64,000 nucleotides of DNA, taken from assembly GCF_943737015.1 (NCBI RefSeq), contig NZ_CALSFP010000001.1, forward strand, positions 1,984,001 to 2,048,000, read 5' to 3'. The first letter of the stretch is position 1; every line of letters starts with the position of its first letter. Of this stretch, positions 36,270 through 46,005 are shown piece by piece. The stretch is from Staphylococcus sp. Marseille-Q5304 (GTDB taxonomy: Bacteria > Bacillota > Bacilli > Staphylococcales > Staphylococcaceae). The notes beneath the pieces are model-generated. The model saw only the letters and a list, made by a program, of their open reading frames with translations, was not told where the DNA came from and made no database searches. A program made the translations under genes and the position numbers.

Positions 36270-36316
36270 GTTTTTACAACTCCTTTAAAATCCTTTATTA
36301 AATTATAATCCTAAAA

Positions 36317-36330
36317 TGTAAGCGTTTCAA
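36317..36330 (-). promoter_or_regulatory. Candidate cre (CcpA) site upstream of glcP
   Basis: TGTAAGCGTTTCAA has a perfect left half and core of TGTAAGCGCTTACA with three mismatches in the right half. Confidence 0.45.
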
Positions 36331-36462
36331 TAAGTTTTTATATTTCTTTTTTATACATAAGAGGTAAAATGCATTTTCTAGTTTCAATATTCTAGATAAA
36401 TTAATTTCCATTCCTATTATATTGTTTTGTTATTACTATTGTTGTAAAAGTGGATATATTGT

Positions 36463-37067
36463 TTAATTTTTATCGGGAGGTGCAGTTGTTTGGAAACGTT
36501 TGTCACTATTTTGCATAAGATAGCACGCCTGTAACATCATATAAATGACGAATAAACTTGCTAAAGTATCTGTGAAATAATGTGCTTGTAAATAAATACG
36601 TGAAATCATTAAAGAAACGACGAGGCAAACGGCAATGATTTTTAACAGTTTATTACGCTTTAACAATAGGATGAAACTCACTAATATGCAGATACACAAT
36701 ACATGCATACTCGGAAAGCTAAAACCGTCAATATCAATATTTGGACGGGTGCGTTGTATCACATATTTTAAAAATGTACCAATTGCAAAAATGCTAAAAC
36801 ACCACAGACCATACCACCAAAATAAAAATCTTCGATAAACAAATAACCCTACTAAAATAATTAATATGTATATCAAACAATTCACTGGTGAAAAACATTC
36901 GAAATGATATGTAAATATTGAACTACAACTTCAGACTTCATATGTTCTCTCAAAGTTTGATAAACTGCACGGTCTAATTCCATCGTTAACTGAAAATGAA
37001 TGCATACCATCAGTAATAAAATACAAATCGCAGCAATCACCATTTTTAAATAGTACTTCACAATCAT
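36463..37067 (-). pseudogene. PAP2-family phosphatase split by a frameshift
   Basis: Two adjacent frames make up one PAP2 protein of about 201 residues. The 5' frame (37067-36882, 61 codons) ends ISNVFHQ. The 3' frame (opening at GTG 36885) carries all catalytic motifs: K-x6-RP in KYVIQRTRPN, PSMH, and S-R-x5-H-x3-D in SRIYLQAHYFTD. At the junction there are five T's (plus-strand A's 36891-36895); with six T's the sequence would read NVFSPVNCLIY without a break. The overlap is GTGA, so coupled translation of two pieces is a less likely alternative. Membrane protein, lipid-phosphate substrate expected. Confidence 0.8.
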
Positions 37068-37187
37068 CCTCCTTTCACATTCACCGCTTATGGTCGCTTA
37101 CATTAGAAGAAAAAGGAGATTAACGTAGAAACTCAAGTAAACCAAATTTCAATTGATAGCTCAATACTACTTTGGGTGGAGAGATTT

Positions 37188-38537
37188 TTATAATCTTCGA
37201 CGAAATTTAAAAGTTATAGCAAATATAATGAATAATGTGATGCTTGCAAAAATCCACAATATACTATAAGTAATAGTCTTATTTAGCGAGTTAATGTTCT
37301 CAATGACAATTGAACTAAGAGTTGAATAAAAAATAATACCTATATTTTGTACCAATCTTTGCATAGATCCTGCTGTGGATTGTTGCGATGTATGAACTGC
37401 TTTTAATAAATTTCTAGTATTTATTGGCAAATAAACTCCACAACCTAATCCAAAAATAAATAGCCAAATCGTTAAATTCATAATTGAAATCTCAAATTGA
37501 AAAATTCCTATTATTAAATATGAAATAGCCATCAATAATAAACCTGAAATCAATAAATGTGTTGTTTTAAATATATTATCTAATCTACTAGATAACCTAG
37601 AAGTTATTACCATACCTAATGGAGATGAAAGATTAACTAGCCCTACTATTATTTTATTCATATGTAAATTATGTTCGACATAAAAGGGTGGAATTATAAA
37701 ACCTAAAGACATCGTCCCTCCTAGGATGAAAATTCCCCCTAGTAAAATTTTTAATGTCTTACTTTTAAACACTTTAAAATCAATCAACTTATCATTCGAT
37801 AGTTTTTCGTTTTTAATGAACGCATATAAACTACATAGACCTACAAATAAAAAAATAAAAGAATACCAAGTAGTTACTAATATTATGAACAAGATTATGA
37901 AAATCATACTTAAAGTAAAAAAACAGTTTGATTTATAATTAACATCTATTATTGTTGACTTTTCTTTATACATATTTAAAAAGAAACACCCTATAAATAT
38001 AATAAATACTACAAAAGGTAAGTTGACCAAAAATAATATGGGCCAATCATAATAGTTTAATAAAACGCTAGCCACACTCGGGCCAATTATAGGCCCCATC
38101 CCTAAGGAAATGCCTAAAAATCCAAAAGCTTTTGTTTGATTCTCCCTTTTTATATGAGATGAAAGTATTGCCGCAGAATTAGCTTGAATCATAGAAGCAC
38201 CAATTCCTTGTAATCCCCTAAAAGCAATTAAACAATATTCATTTATTGAAATTGCACATAAAATTGAAGCAACACCAAGAACAAATACCCCCCAAATGAA
38301 TATACGTATCCTGCCTAATTTATCTCCAATTTTCCCAAATAATAAAATAAATGAAACTAAAGTTAATGTGTAGAAAGAAATGGTCCACATCATTGTTTTG
38401 ATATTTGAATGGAACAATTTTGTTAGTGAAGGTAAAGCAACATTCATAATTCCTGTATCAAGCGTAGACAAAAACATACCTATACATACAATTAAAATTA
38501 AATATCTTTCATGTTTAATACAAAGTCTTGATGACAT
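37188..38537 (-). CDS. MFS drug exporter (DHA2-like)
   Basis: A 449-residue membrane protein with about 12-14 helices. Helix 1 carries FLSTLDTGIMNVALPSL (motif D1 of DHA2), motif A-like GKIGDKLGRIR, and motif C-like SLGMGPIIGPSVASVL. The frame opens 48 codons earlier, but AAGGGGGAG lies about 6 bases before ATG 38537. It is divergent from an ArsR-type regulator, an efflux-pump/repressor arrangement. AT content is higher than in the neighbours, which may indicate transfer. Confidence 0.88.
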   Translation of the reverse strand: MSSRLCIKHERYLILIVCIGMFLSTLDTGIMNVALPSLTKLFHSNIKTMMWTISFYTLTLVSFILLFGKIGDKLGRIRIFIWGVFVLGVASILCAISINEYCLIAFRGLQGIGASMIQANSAAILSSHIKRENQTKAFGFLGISLGMGPIIGPSVASVLLNYYDWPILFLVNLPFVVFIIFIGCFFLNMYKEKSTIIDVNYKSNCFFTLSMIFIILFIILVTTWYSFIFLFVGLCSLYAFIKNEKLSNDKLIDFKVFKSKTLKILLGGIFILGGTMSLGFIIPPFYVEHNLHMNKIIVGLVNLSSPLGMVITSRLSSRLDNIFKTTHLLISGLLLMAISYLIIGIFQFEISIMNLTIWLFIFGLGCGVYLPINTRNLLKAVHTSQQSTAGSMQRLVQNIGIIFYSTLSSIVIENINSLNKTITYSILWIFASITLFIIFAITFKFRRRL

Positions 38538-38577
38538 TAAATTCTCCCCCTTTAGATACTTCAAGCTTAAGTCAAAG

Positions 38578-38601
38578 ATATTTAAATGAACGTCGAAATA
38601 T
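38578..38601. promoter_or_regulatory. Operator candidate between the exporter and the ArsR-type regulator
   Basis: ATATTT (38578-38583) and AAATAT (38596-38601) form an inverted repeat overlapping the expected -35 of the regulator. A perfect -10 TATAAT is at 38610-38615. Confidence 0.4.
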
Positions 38602-38645
38602 ATAATTGCTATAATTAAATTAAAGAGGTTGAGGAGGGATAAAAA

Positions 38646-39338
38646 ATCAATATTTACAGTAATATCACTGAAACAGCTCAATTAATAAGCGATGAAACTA
38701 GAATGTCTATACTTATGGACTTATGTGGAATGGAAGCATTAACTGCGGGAGAATTGGCCAAATCTGCAAAAGTCACTCCTCAAACAGCTAGTTCTCATTT
38801 AAGAAAGTTGATAGAAGGTAAACTTATCGTAGTACGTAGGCAAGGAAGACATAAATATTACCAACTCAGTGATGAAAATGTCGCTAAAGCGATAGAATCC
38901 ATTGCTCAAATATCAGGGCTTCTTGTATCTAATTCTTTAAATAGCTCTTCAAAGAAGAAAAAGTTAGAGTTTGCGAGAAGTTGCTATGGACACCTTGCAG
39001 GTACTTTAGGAGTAAGTATTACTGAGGCAATGATACAAAAAGAATATTTATATGAAGTTAAAAATGAATACTATGTATTAACTACATCAGGACAACAATG
39101 GTTAAGTACTCTAGATATAGATGTTTCTAAATTAAAGGCAAATATTCATGCGTTACCAGTCCATATAGATTGGACAATGCGTAAAAATCATCTTGCAGGT
39201 CCATTATCACTAGCTTTAACTAACAAGTTTTTTGAACTAGGTTGGATAAAAAAAGGCCAACTTAAAAGAGAGATTATAGTTACACCAATAGGTAAGAAAA
39301 ATTTTTGTGACGAATTAGAGATATGTAGTTTGTTTTAA
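38646..39338 (+). CDS. ArsR-type helix-turn-helix regulator with C-terminal domain, AUC start
   Basis: A 230-residue regulator. Residues 1-80 are an ArsR winged helix (LISDETRMSILMDL, TPQTASSHLRKL recognition helix, RRQGRHKYYQL wing). Residues 95-230 form a second domain with CYGHLAG and a late Cys (EICSLF) that could bind a ligand or metal. The first ATG (38703) would delete the first helix and has no SD. GGAGG (38633-38637) lies 8 bases before ATC 38646, giving (ATC)-Asn-Ile-Tyr-Ser-Asn-Ile, so AUC is the best-supported start. It probably represses the divergent MFS exporter. Confidence 0.75.
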   Translation: MNIYSNITETAQLISDETRMSILMDLCGMEALTAGELAKSAKVTPQTASSHLRKLIEGKLIVVRRQGRHKYYQLSDENVAKAIESIAQISGLLVSNSLNSSSKKKKLEFARSCYGHLAGTLGVSITEAMIQKEYLYEVKNEYYVLTTSGQQWLSTLDIDVSKLKANIHALPVHIDWTMRKNHLAGPLSLALTNKFFELGWIKKGQLKREIIVTPIGKKNFCDELEICSLF

Positions 39339-39441
39339 TTTTATTATTTCGTAATTGTTTCGATTTACAAAATGTGTTATTTTATTAATATTAGATAAAT
39401 ACGAATGATTACGTTTTAAACATAATTAAAGGAGTATATTC

Positions 39442-40053
39442 ATGAACGAAGCTTTATTTAACCAATTAGCTCAAACATATGATAATCCGACACGCATTGA
39501 ACAATCACAGATTATCGCAGATGAAGTGAATAAAATACTAGATACAAAACAATACGAAACACTTTTAGACTATGGCGGTGGAACTGGTATTGTCACTTTA
39601 TCAATTGCTCACCATTTCAAATCAGTGACACTTATGGATTCATCTGAACAAATGGTAAACGTCTTTAAAGAGAAATACAAAGCTTTAGATAAGATCAATA
39701 TGCATGGATTCGTCGGAGATATTTTAACCGATTCAGGCATAGTTACTGAAAAAGAACAATATGACGTTATATTTCTATCTTTAGTATTGTTGCATAGTGG
39801 GGATTACCAGCAATTATTAAAGCAACTAGAACCACAATTAAAACAAAACGGCATGTTCATTATCGTTGATTTCGATAAAAATGATAAAGTCAGTCATCCC
39901 GCAGTCTATAATGGTTTCCACCAATCAGAGATCAAGCAAACCCTAGAAACAATTGGATTGAAAGATATTCATACTCACACGTTTTATCATGGCAAACAGA
40001 TATTTATGAATCAAGAGGCTAGTATGTTTATCGCTAGTGGGTTGAAACGATAA
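39442..40053 (+). CDS. Class I SAM-dependent methyltransferase
   Basis: A 203-residue Rossmann-fold methyltransferase. Motif I is LLDYGGGTGIVT (about residues 44-55), the acidic end of beta-2 is in TLMDSSEQM, and motif IV-like YDVIFLSLVLLH follows. It resembles UbiE/YcgJ-type small-molecule methyltransferases. The substrate is unknown. SD AAAGGAG precedes the ATG. It lies 100 bp behind the ArsR-type gene but without overlap, so co-regulation is uncertain. Confidence 0.9.
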   Translation: MNEALFNQLAQTYDNPTRIEQSQIIADEVNKILDTKQYETLLDYGGGTGIVTLSIAHHFKSVTLMDSSEQMVNVFKEKYKALDKINMHGFVGDILTDSGIVTEKEQYDVIFLSLVLLHSGDYQQLLKQLEPQLKQNGMFIIVDFDKNDKVSHPAVYNGFHQSEIKQTLETIGLKDIHTHTFYHGKQIFMNQEASMFIASGLKR

Positions 40054-40076
40054 ATTATCATGCCAAATTATTTTAA

Positions 40077-40105
40077 AAAAACCACCCCTTTCAGAGGGTG
40101 GTTTA
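40077..40105 (+). terminator. Terminator of the methyltransferase gene
   Basis: AAACCACCC pairs with GGGTGGTTT around a short loop. Confidence 0.85.
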
Positions 40106-40139
40106 GCAATTTTTAATAAATTTCCTTAATTTTGATTCC

Positions 40140-40307
40140 TTACTCCTCTTCTCCACCTTTTGCACGATTAATCACACGGTAAAGCGAATCTGCTACGGGT
40201 GGGAAGACTAATGATATTGAGAGAATCATTAATATAAATGGTAGCATTGCTATCGCAACGAGGATGCCTCCGACGCCCAACATAAAGTTCTTTCTCATTT
40301 GTGCCAT
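40140..40307 (-). CDS. 55-residue single-helix membrane protein
   Basis: A small gene with SD AGAGGTG before the ATG. Product: a basic start (MAQMRKNF), one long hydrophobic segment (about residues 9-36) and a charged tail ending RAKGGEEE. The shape suggests a type II-like membrane peptide or small subunit. I do not recognise it. Confidence 0.6.
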   Translation of the reverse strand: MAQMRKNFMLGVGGILVAIAMLPFILMILSISLVFPPVADSLYRVINRAKGGEEE

Positions 40308-40461
40308 GATTTGTTTCACCTCTTTTTACTCAAAATTTATTAAATACGTTACCGTTATATTTTTAATAATTGATACTAACTTAGACCGAATTAACTTGAT
40401 TATGGCACTTTCCTATATTTCTTTCAAACTTCTACCACGCTACCAATTACTATAAAGAAAA

Positions 40462-40560
40462 GGGCGTGGAACAGAATTCGAATTTTCTAATAGAGCTTTC
40501 GTAGCCCCACCAAATTGACAAAGAGCCCGAGAAAACATTTTTGTCTCAGACTCTCCCCTG
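40462..40560. repeat. Dispersed intergenic repeat, copy A
   Basis: A segment of about 100 bp shares GAATTTTCTAATAGAGCTTT, CGTAG, CAAATT and ACAAAGA in the same order as copy B (60952-61045). On the minus strand it ends in a GAGTCTGAGA/TCTCGGGCTC hairpin behind the adenosine deaminase gene, so it also serves as terminator. Confidence 0.75.
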
Positions 40561-40584
40561 CCATTTGTGTTTTAAACGGCTATT

Positions 40585-41568
40585 TTACTTTATCACTGCT
40601 CGTAATTTCTCTTTCTCTTGACCAGATAAAAATGCATAGCGAATTGCGCGCTGATTAATTTCAACAATTTGCTTTAAGTCTATGAAATGATGATCCAATA
40701 GTAAATGATATTCTTCATTTAATGACGTCTGCGTCACTGTGCGATTGTCCGTGTTTATGATAAATGGAATGTCATGCTCTAACAAATATGGAAGATTTAA
40801 TTGTGACAATTGTTGAATTGCGTTAGTCTGAATATTACTTTTTGGACAAATTTCTAATAATACGTCTCGTTCTTTCACTTCTTGCAAGGCAGCTTCATCA
40901 TCGTTAATCGCAACGCCATGACCGATACGACGGGCACCTAATCTCATAGATTCCATCACATTATGTTTACAACCGCATTCGCCTGCATGTAATGTTAAAT
41001 TGAAACCTTGGTCTAAGCCATATTGTATCGTTGAAGTAATGGATTCGGGAGGAAAACCCGCTTCAGGACCAGCAAAATCAATGCCACAAAGTGTTTTACT
41101 ATCGATTTGATGTTTGGCAATTGCATCAAATAATTGTCGATTGACTTCACTTTCATGTTGGCGCATGGCACATACTAATATATTTACTTTAATATCAAAC
41201 TGTTTAAGTGCTGCTTGTACACCTGATTCGACTGCTTCGAACGTATCTTGTACGGTTAATCCTTGCTCTGTATGTAATAAAGGTGCGAAACGGATTTCGA
41301 TATATTTCACGTTATCTCGATTTGCTTGAGCTACTACATCGACAACTGCCCTTTTTAAACTATCGTATGTTTGCAATACTTTCAAAATCTCATCGAAACA
41401 TTGTAAATATTCATCTAAACTGTCGCATTTTTCGTTAACTAATAAATGCTGTTCGTTTAAAGCCACACCTTGCTCTTGAGCTAATTGTTTAATTAATTCT
41501 ATGCTTACTGAACCATCTAAATGACAATGCAGTTCAACTTTCGAAATCTCTTCTAAACGTTTCTCCAT
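40585..41568 (-). CDS. add: Adenosine deaminase
   Basis: A 327-residue zinc enzyme that converts adenosine to inosine. Metal and catalytic segments are ELHCHLDGS (His-x-His, residues 13-21), LTLHAGECG (near 193), and FIINTDN (near 270). Length fits bacterial adenosine deaminases. A start at ATG 41568 follows AGGTAGGTC. Monocistronic, ended by the repeat hairpin. Confidence 0.92.
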   Translation of the reverse strand: MEKRLEEISKVELHCHLDGSVSIELIKQLAQEQGVALNEQHLLVNEKCDSLDEYLQCFDEILKVLQTYDSLKRAVVDVVAQANRDNVKYIEIRFAPLLHTEQGLTVQDTFEAVESGVQAALKQFDIKVNILVCAMRQHESEVNRQLFDAIAKHQIDSKTLCGIDFAGPEAGFPPESITSTIQYGLDQGFNLTLHAGECGCKHNVMESMRLGARRIGHGVAINDDEAALQEVKERDVLLEICPKSNIQTNAIQQLSQLNLPYLLEHDIPFIINTDNRTVTQTSLNEEYHLLLDHHFIDLKQIVEINQRAIRYAFLSGQEKEKLRAVIK

Positions 41569-41716
41569 CTTAATGACCTACCTCACTTGAAACATCTTTT
41601 ATCATGACCGCTATTAATATTTATATTCTAAAAATTTTATTGACTTACTATAACATTTTGACAACGATTATTCTATATTCAACACAATAAGTACTATTTC
41701 GTCCTCTAAATAAAAG

Positions 41717-41748
41717 AAAAGAAGTGCTATCATAGCACTTCTTTTTGT
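41717..41748 (-). terminator. Terminator of the sulfate assimilation cluster
   Basis: AAGAAGTGCTAT pairs with ATAGCACTTCTT, and the minus strand continues into TTTC and T-rich sequence behind cysC. Confidence 0.88.
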
Positions 41749-41772
41749 ATAAAATTGGTATAAATCATTTAA

Positions 41773-42378
41773 TTATGCGTCGATATAATGATGTTGTTTA
41801 AGATAAGCAATAATTTGTTCTACCGCTTCATCGACACTCAACTGTTCCGTGTCCACGACAATTTCTGCTTGAGTCGGTTCTTCGTACGGCGCATCAATAC
41901 CTGTGAACCCGCTAATTTCACCATTTCTCGCCTTTTTATACAGTCCTTTAGGGTCTCTCGCTTCACACGTTTCTAAACTACATTGCGTGTAAACCTCAAT
42001 AAACTCTTCATCGTCCAACAATGCTCTTACAGCATCGCGATCTTCACGATATGGTGAAATAAATGCAGTCACCGTAATCATACCTGCATCGACCATTAAT
42101 TTACTCACTTCACCGATACGTCTAATATTTTCTTGGCGATCTTCTGGGCTAAAGCCAAGATTTTTATTTAATCCATGTCGAACGTTATCTCCGTCTAAAC
42201 GATACGTTTGCATACCGTGGTTAAATAGTGCTTGTTCTAACGCGACAGAGATTGTAGACTTCCCTGACCCTGATAGTCCAGTGAACCATATAACTGCACT
42301 TTTATGTTTATTACGTTGTTGACGTTCTGTTTTTTTAACTTCTGAGTCATGCCAAGTAATATTTTCTGATTGAGCCAT
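41773..42378 (-). CDS. cysC: Adenylylsulfate (APS) kinase
   Basis: A 201-residue P-loop kinase that phosphorylates APS to PAPS. Walker A is GLSGSGKST (about residues 34-42). The [10 protein letters not shown] and [13 protein letters not shown] substrate-binding segments and [14 protein letters not shown] are all typical. Last gene of the cluster. SD AAAGGAG lies before the ATG. Secure. Confidence 0.96.
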   Translation of the reverse strand: MAQSENITWHDSEVKKTERQQRNKHKSAVIWFTGLSGSGKSTISVALEQALFNHGMQTYRLDGDNVRHGLNKNLGFSPEDRQENIRRIGEVSKLMVDAGMITVTAFISPYREDRDAVRALLDDEEFIEVYTQCSLETCEARDPKGLYKKARNGEISGFTGIDAPYEEPTQAEIVVDTEQLSVDEAVEQIIAYLKQHHYIDA

Positions 42379-42426
42379 CGTGCCACTCCTTTAATTATGA
42401 ATAAATAATGTGATTGTTGTTCAATT

Positions 42427-43593
42427 TTAATGTTCTTGCATGCCTTTGATTAATACTTCGGCAACTTCAGGTCTTGAAAATTCTTTCGGTAGTGATTCAC
42501 CTTTTTTCAATTTCTCACGCACTTTCGTACCACTTAAATGTAAATGTGCAGAAGCATCATGTGGACATGTCTTAGCTGTCGCCATATTTTCACATGTTGT
42601 GCAATAAAAGGCATGTTCGAATTTCAAGATGCGAATCCCTAGTTCATCTTCATATTGACCGATGAGTTCTTGTGCTTCGTATGTACCGTAGTAATCGCCC
42701 ACTCCAGCATGGTCTCTGCCAACAATAAAGTGTGTACAACCGTAGTTTTTACGTACTGTCGCATGTAAGATTGCTTCTCGTGGACCTGCATAACGCATTG
42801 CAGCTGGATAGATGACTAAGCGTGCTCTGTCTTCTGGATAATAATTTTTCAAGATAACTTGATAGCTCTCCATACGGACAGACGCTGGAATATCGTCCGA
42901 TTTTGTTTCTCCAACTAACGGATTTAGCAATAAACCATCTACTGATTCGAGCGCAGCTTTTTGAATGTATTCGTGTGCACGATGCACTGGATTACGTGTT
43001 TGGAAACCTACTACTGTCTTCCAACCTAAATCTTGGAACAATTGACGTGTTTCAACAGGATCTAAATGGAAGTCTACGAATTCGTCGTGTTTTGGACGTT
43101 CTACTAAATGGATTGGACCTGCAAGATAAACGTTACCTTTTTCGTAAACCTTTTTAACACCTGGATGCGCGTCATCTGTCGTGCCGTAGACTAGTTTTGC
43201 TTCTTGCTCTTTGTCATAAGTGTATTTTTCTTCAAGATCGAGCACACCATAAAGTTGGTCGTCTTCACCGTACAATGCGACACGTGACCCAATTGTTAAA
43301 GCATCGGCTTGTGCTTCAGTTACTGGTAATGTAATAGGAATACTCCATACAAGTCCATTGCTTAAATGTAGGTTTTCGACAACTTCTTTGTAGTCCGCTT
43401 GATTCATAAACCCTGTTAATGGACTGAACCCACCGATTGCGATGAGCTCTAAATCAGATAAACTCCAAGGATTTAATGTGATGGATGGAAATTCTTTTGC
43501 TTCAGCGATGAGTTGTTCTCTTTCAGAACCTTCTAATTGTCTATTGATTAATTGTCCACCGTGGGGTTCGATTGTCATTGTATGATTTGTCAT
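42427..43593 (-). CDS. sat: Sulfate adenylyltransferase (ATP sulfurylase, Sat type)
   Basis: A 388-residue homomeric ATP sulfurylase that makes APS from sulfate and ATP. Active-site segments are [12 protein letters not shown] near residue 195 and [15 protein letters not shown] near 285. A C-terminal cysteine cluster ([13 protein letters not shown]) is typical. It stands 48 bp before cysC. Secure. Confidence 0.97.
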   Translation of the reverse strand: MTNHTMTIEPHGGQLINRQLEGSEREQLIAEAKEFPSITLNPWSLSDLELIAIGGFSPLTGFMNQADYKEVVENLHLSNGLVWSIPITLPVTEAQADALTIGSRVALYGEDDQLYGVLDLEEKYTYDKEQEAKLVYGTTDDAHPGVKKVYEKGNVYLAGPIHLVERPKHDEFVDFHLDPVETRQLFQDLGWKTVVGFQTRNPVHRAHEYIQKAALESVDGLLLNPLVGETKSDDIPASVRMESYQVILKNYYPEDRARLVIYPAAMRYAGPREAILHATVRKNYGCTHFIVGRDHAGVGDYYGTYEAQELIGQYEDELGIRILKFEHAFYCTTCENMATAKTCPHDASAHLHLSGTKVREKLKKGESLPKEFSRPEVAEVLIKGMQEH

Positions 43594-43635
43594 GATTCAC
43601 ACTTCCTTTTCTAGAAATTTTTTAAATGTTTCGCT

Positions 43636-44529
43636 TTATTTTTTACTTTTCGAAACGTGTAATGAATGGTGATGATTTTGTATAATTCCAAATATCACTA
43701 ATATTATCCACGCTACGATAATGCCTACTTTAATTGTAGTTTCTGTAGAATCAGAGAATTTCGCTATACTTAACAATGAATTACTGTTGGTAAAGATGAT
43801 TAAACCACCGACACATATCGCTAGTATATTCATCGGTAAAATCTTTACTAACCAGGCAGCAATTGGCGCGGCTATCATGCCACCGATACTTAAGAAAATG
43901 ACGAGTGCCCAGTTAATTTCGCTCCAACCTAGGAATATGATGAACCCTAGTGACGCTGACAAAGTGACGAAAAATTCACTCGCTGATACAGTTCCAATTG
44001 CATATCTTGGTTCTAACTTCTTCTGAGCTAATAAGAGTGGCGTGTTTACTGGGCCCCAACCGCCACCACCGATTGCATCTAAAAATCCTGCAATCGCACC
44101 TTGTGGAATAACTAAAAGTCGTTTTTTACTATTCACATCGATATCATCTTCAACTGTTTCGTTTCGTTTAATTAAAAATTGATATAAGATATAGAATCCC
44201 ATCAATAATAGAAATATTGCTATTACGGGCTTAATTAAATCGCCCTTTATATGACTTAATAATGCAGCACCAAGGAACGCTGCAATGGCTCCTGGTATTG
44301 CTAATTTAATGAGTGTGGGTTTATGCACATTTTCAAACTTCAAATGAGATGTACCTGAGACGGCGGTCGTTGCTATTTCTGAAAAATGAACGGTCGCTGA
44401 AACGATTGCAGGTGTTATCCCAAATGTAAGTAGAATAGAAGATGAGGATGCACCAAAACCCATACCTAATGAACCATCAATCATTTGTGCAACAAAACCT
44501 GCCAATGCAAATATCAATAGTTTTCTCAT
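43636..44529 (-). CDS. TauE/SafE-family membrane transporter
   Basis: A 297-residue protein with about 8 hydrophobic helices and the family's GxxDxxGGGGWGP motif (GFLDAIGGGGWGPVNTPLLL near 155). Position inside the sulfate cluster suggests sulfate uptake or sulfite/organosulfonate movement; direction is not known. Glycine-rich DGSLGMGFGASSS at the N-terminus is the first half of the internal repeat. SD AAAGGGGTG precedes the ATG. Confidence 0.9.
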   Translation of the reverse strand: MRKLLIFALAGFVAQMIDGSLGMGFGASSSSILLTFGITPAIVSATVHFSEIATTAVSGTSHLKFENVHKPTLIKLAIPGAIAAFLGAALLSHIKGDLIKPVIAIFLLLMGFYILYQFLIKRNETVEDDIDVNSKKRLLVIPQGAIAGFLDAIGGGGWGPVNTPLLLAQKKLEPRYAIGTVSASEFFVTLSASLGFIIFLGWSEINWALVIFLSIGGMIAAPIAAWLVKILPMNILAICVGGLIIFTNSNSLLSIAKFSDSTETTIKVGIIVAWIILVIFGIIQNHHHSLHVSKSKK

Positions 44530-44553
44530 GTGTGGGCACCCCTTTCAATACAA

Positions 44554-45168
44554 TTAATTTATTGAATCTAACCATATTTTTATTTCTTTTTGCTTCTTTG
44601 GATCTAAATACGTTTCATCTAACAATGCTTTTAATATTTTTTGTTTTTCAGTTGATGAAAGTGAACTCTTTTTCACTTTAGTCCTACACTCATATAAAAA
44701 ATCGACGTAATTTTCGTAATCTGTAGGAAAGCGGTGTTCAAATTCTGATAATAGTTGTGACGTTAACCCTGGGCTCGCACCATTGGTTGTAATACTAATC
44801 GTTAAGTGCCCACGTCTTAAAATATTTGGAACAATGACATCACCTTGACTTGCTTCTCCAGCCATATTGATTAATGCGTGTGGTGGTTTCGCCTTTAAGA
44901 TGTGCTGATTCGTTGTTTTATCATTCGTTGCGACAATGATTAAATCAGCATGTGCAATATCCTCAGAAGATTCAAACTTTTTTTGAACCCATTCAAACAC
45001 CGAACTTTGATATAACTCATTTAAATTAGGTGTTAACTCAGGACTAATGATTTGAATATGCGATGTATAATCTATGAATTTGTGAACTCTACGTTCAGCT
45101 ACTTTGCCACCACCGATAATAACTACGTGTTTATTTTGCATATCAATCATTAATGGCATTAGAGACAT
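44554..45168 (-). CDS. sirC: Precorrin-2 dehydrogenase (siroheme synthesis, SirC/YlnF type)
   Basis: A 204-residue NAD-dependent enzyme that oxidises precorrin-2 to sirohydrochlorin. The NAD-binding motif VVIIGGGKVAERR is at residues 13-25, and TTNGASPGLTSQLLSEFE is the family signature near 127. The frame opens six codons earlier, but GAGGAGTG lies close before ATG 45168. It is part of the siroheme branch that serves CysI. Confidence 0.9.
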   Translation of the reverse strand: MSLMPLMIDMQNKHVVIIGGGKVAERRVHKFIDYTSHIQIISPELTPNLNELYQSSVFEWVQKKFESSEDIAHADLIIVATNDKTTNQHILKAKPPHALINMAGEASQGDVIVPNILRRGHLTISITTNGASPGLTSQLLSEFEHRFPTDYENYVDFLYECRTKVKKSSLSSTEKQKILKALLDETYLDPKKQKEIKIWLDSIN

Positions 45169-45182
45169 ATGGTCACTCCTCA

Positions 45183-45944
45183 TCATGAATTCAATTTCGA
45201 TGTTTGGTCTATATCATCAAAGGTTTCTATCACTCGATCTTTTAAGGCAAGCTGTAAGTTTAGATGATGACCTAGTCTTTCACACAAAATAATGTCGCTA
45301 GGTTCATTTTTATATCGACCGGCTTCCGCTACGATATGTTGGTCTAATATGCCGGTAAACCATAAATATGGCACGATAAAGATTTGAGAGGGTTGCTCGT
45401 TAACAGCATCTTGCAGTTTATCTTCAAAGGCGGGACTACATGCTGCTAAATAGCAAACTTCAATATTGCTCATGTCTAACATGTCACAAAGTTGTTGTTG
45501 TATCTCAGTTAAATCGCGTTGTGTTTGGGGGTTACGACTGCCACGACCTACAATTAATATTTTGGCATCAGACTGAACCGTAGATTGCGTTTCTTCAATG
45601 CGATCCTTTAAGATTTCTGTCAAACGGCGTTGTACACCAAGTGGCTTGCCGTAGCTCACTTCAACGTTTGGAAAACGCTGTTGGTTCTCTTCAATTTCAG
45701 CTGGGATATCTTTAAAGTAATGACCTGCACTTAATAACAATACGGGTACGACTGAAATTTCGGTGGCACCTCGTTCAACTAAACGTTGAAATCCTTGTGA
45801 TAAGGTAGGTTCTACGAGTTCTAAGAAACAAGTTTCTTGTAAAGGTACATCTACTTGCGTTTTAACGGATTCTATAAATGACGTTGCTTCTGATACAGCT
45901 TCCGGGACTCGACTGCCGTGACTGACATATAAGACGCCGCGCAT
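45183..45944 (-). CDS. sirB: Sirohydrochlorin ferrochelatase (CbiX/SirB family)
   Basis: A 253-residue two-lobed chelatase that inserts Fe2+ into sirohydrochlorin. The metal-binding His is in YVSHGSRVPE (residue 9). The second lobe has GRGSRNPQT in the matching position, with Arg in place of His. VPVLLLSAGHYFKDIP near 85 carries the second His. SD AAAGGAGGG precedes the ATG. Confidence 0.92.
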   Translation of the reverse strand: MRGVLYVSHGSRVPEAVSEATSFIESVKTQVDVPLQETCFLELVEPTLSQGFQRLVERGATEISVVPVLLLSAGHYFKDIPAEIEENQQRFPNVEVSYGKPLGVQRRLTEILKDRIEETQSTVQSDAKILIVGRGSRNPQTQRDLTEIQQQLCDMLDMSNIEVCYLAACSPAFEDKLQDAVNEQPSQIFIVPYLWFTGILDQHIVAEAGRYKNEPSDIILCERLGHHLNLQLALKDRVIETFDDIDQTSKLNS

Positions 45945-46005
45945 ACTGACCCTCCTTTCTCAATAAAGCTTAATTGAATTTATTATTTATTCTTGACGCC
46001 AAATT

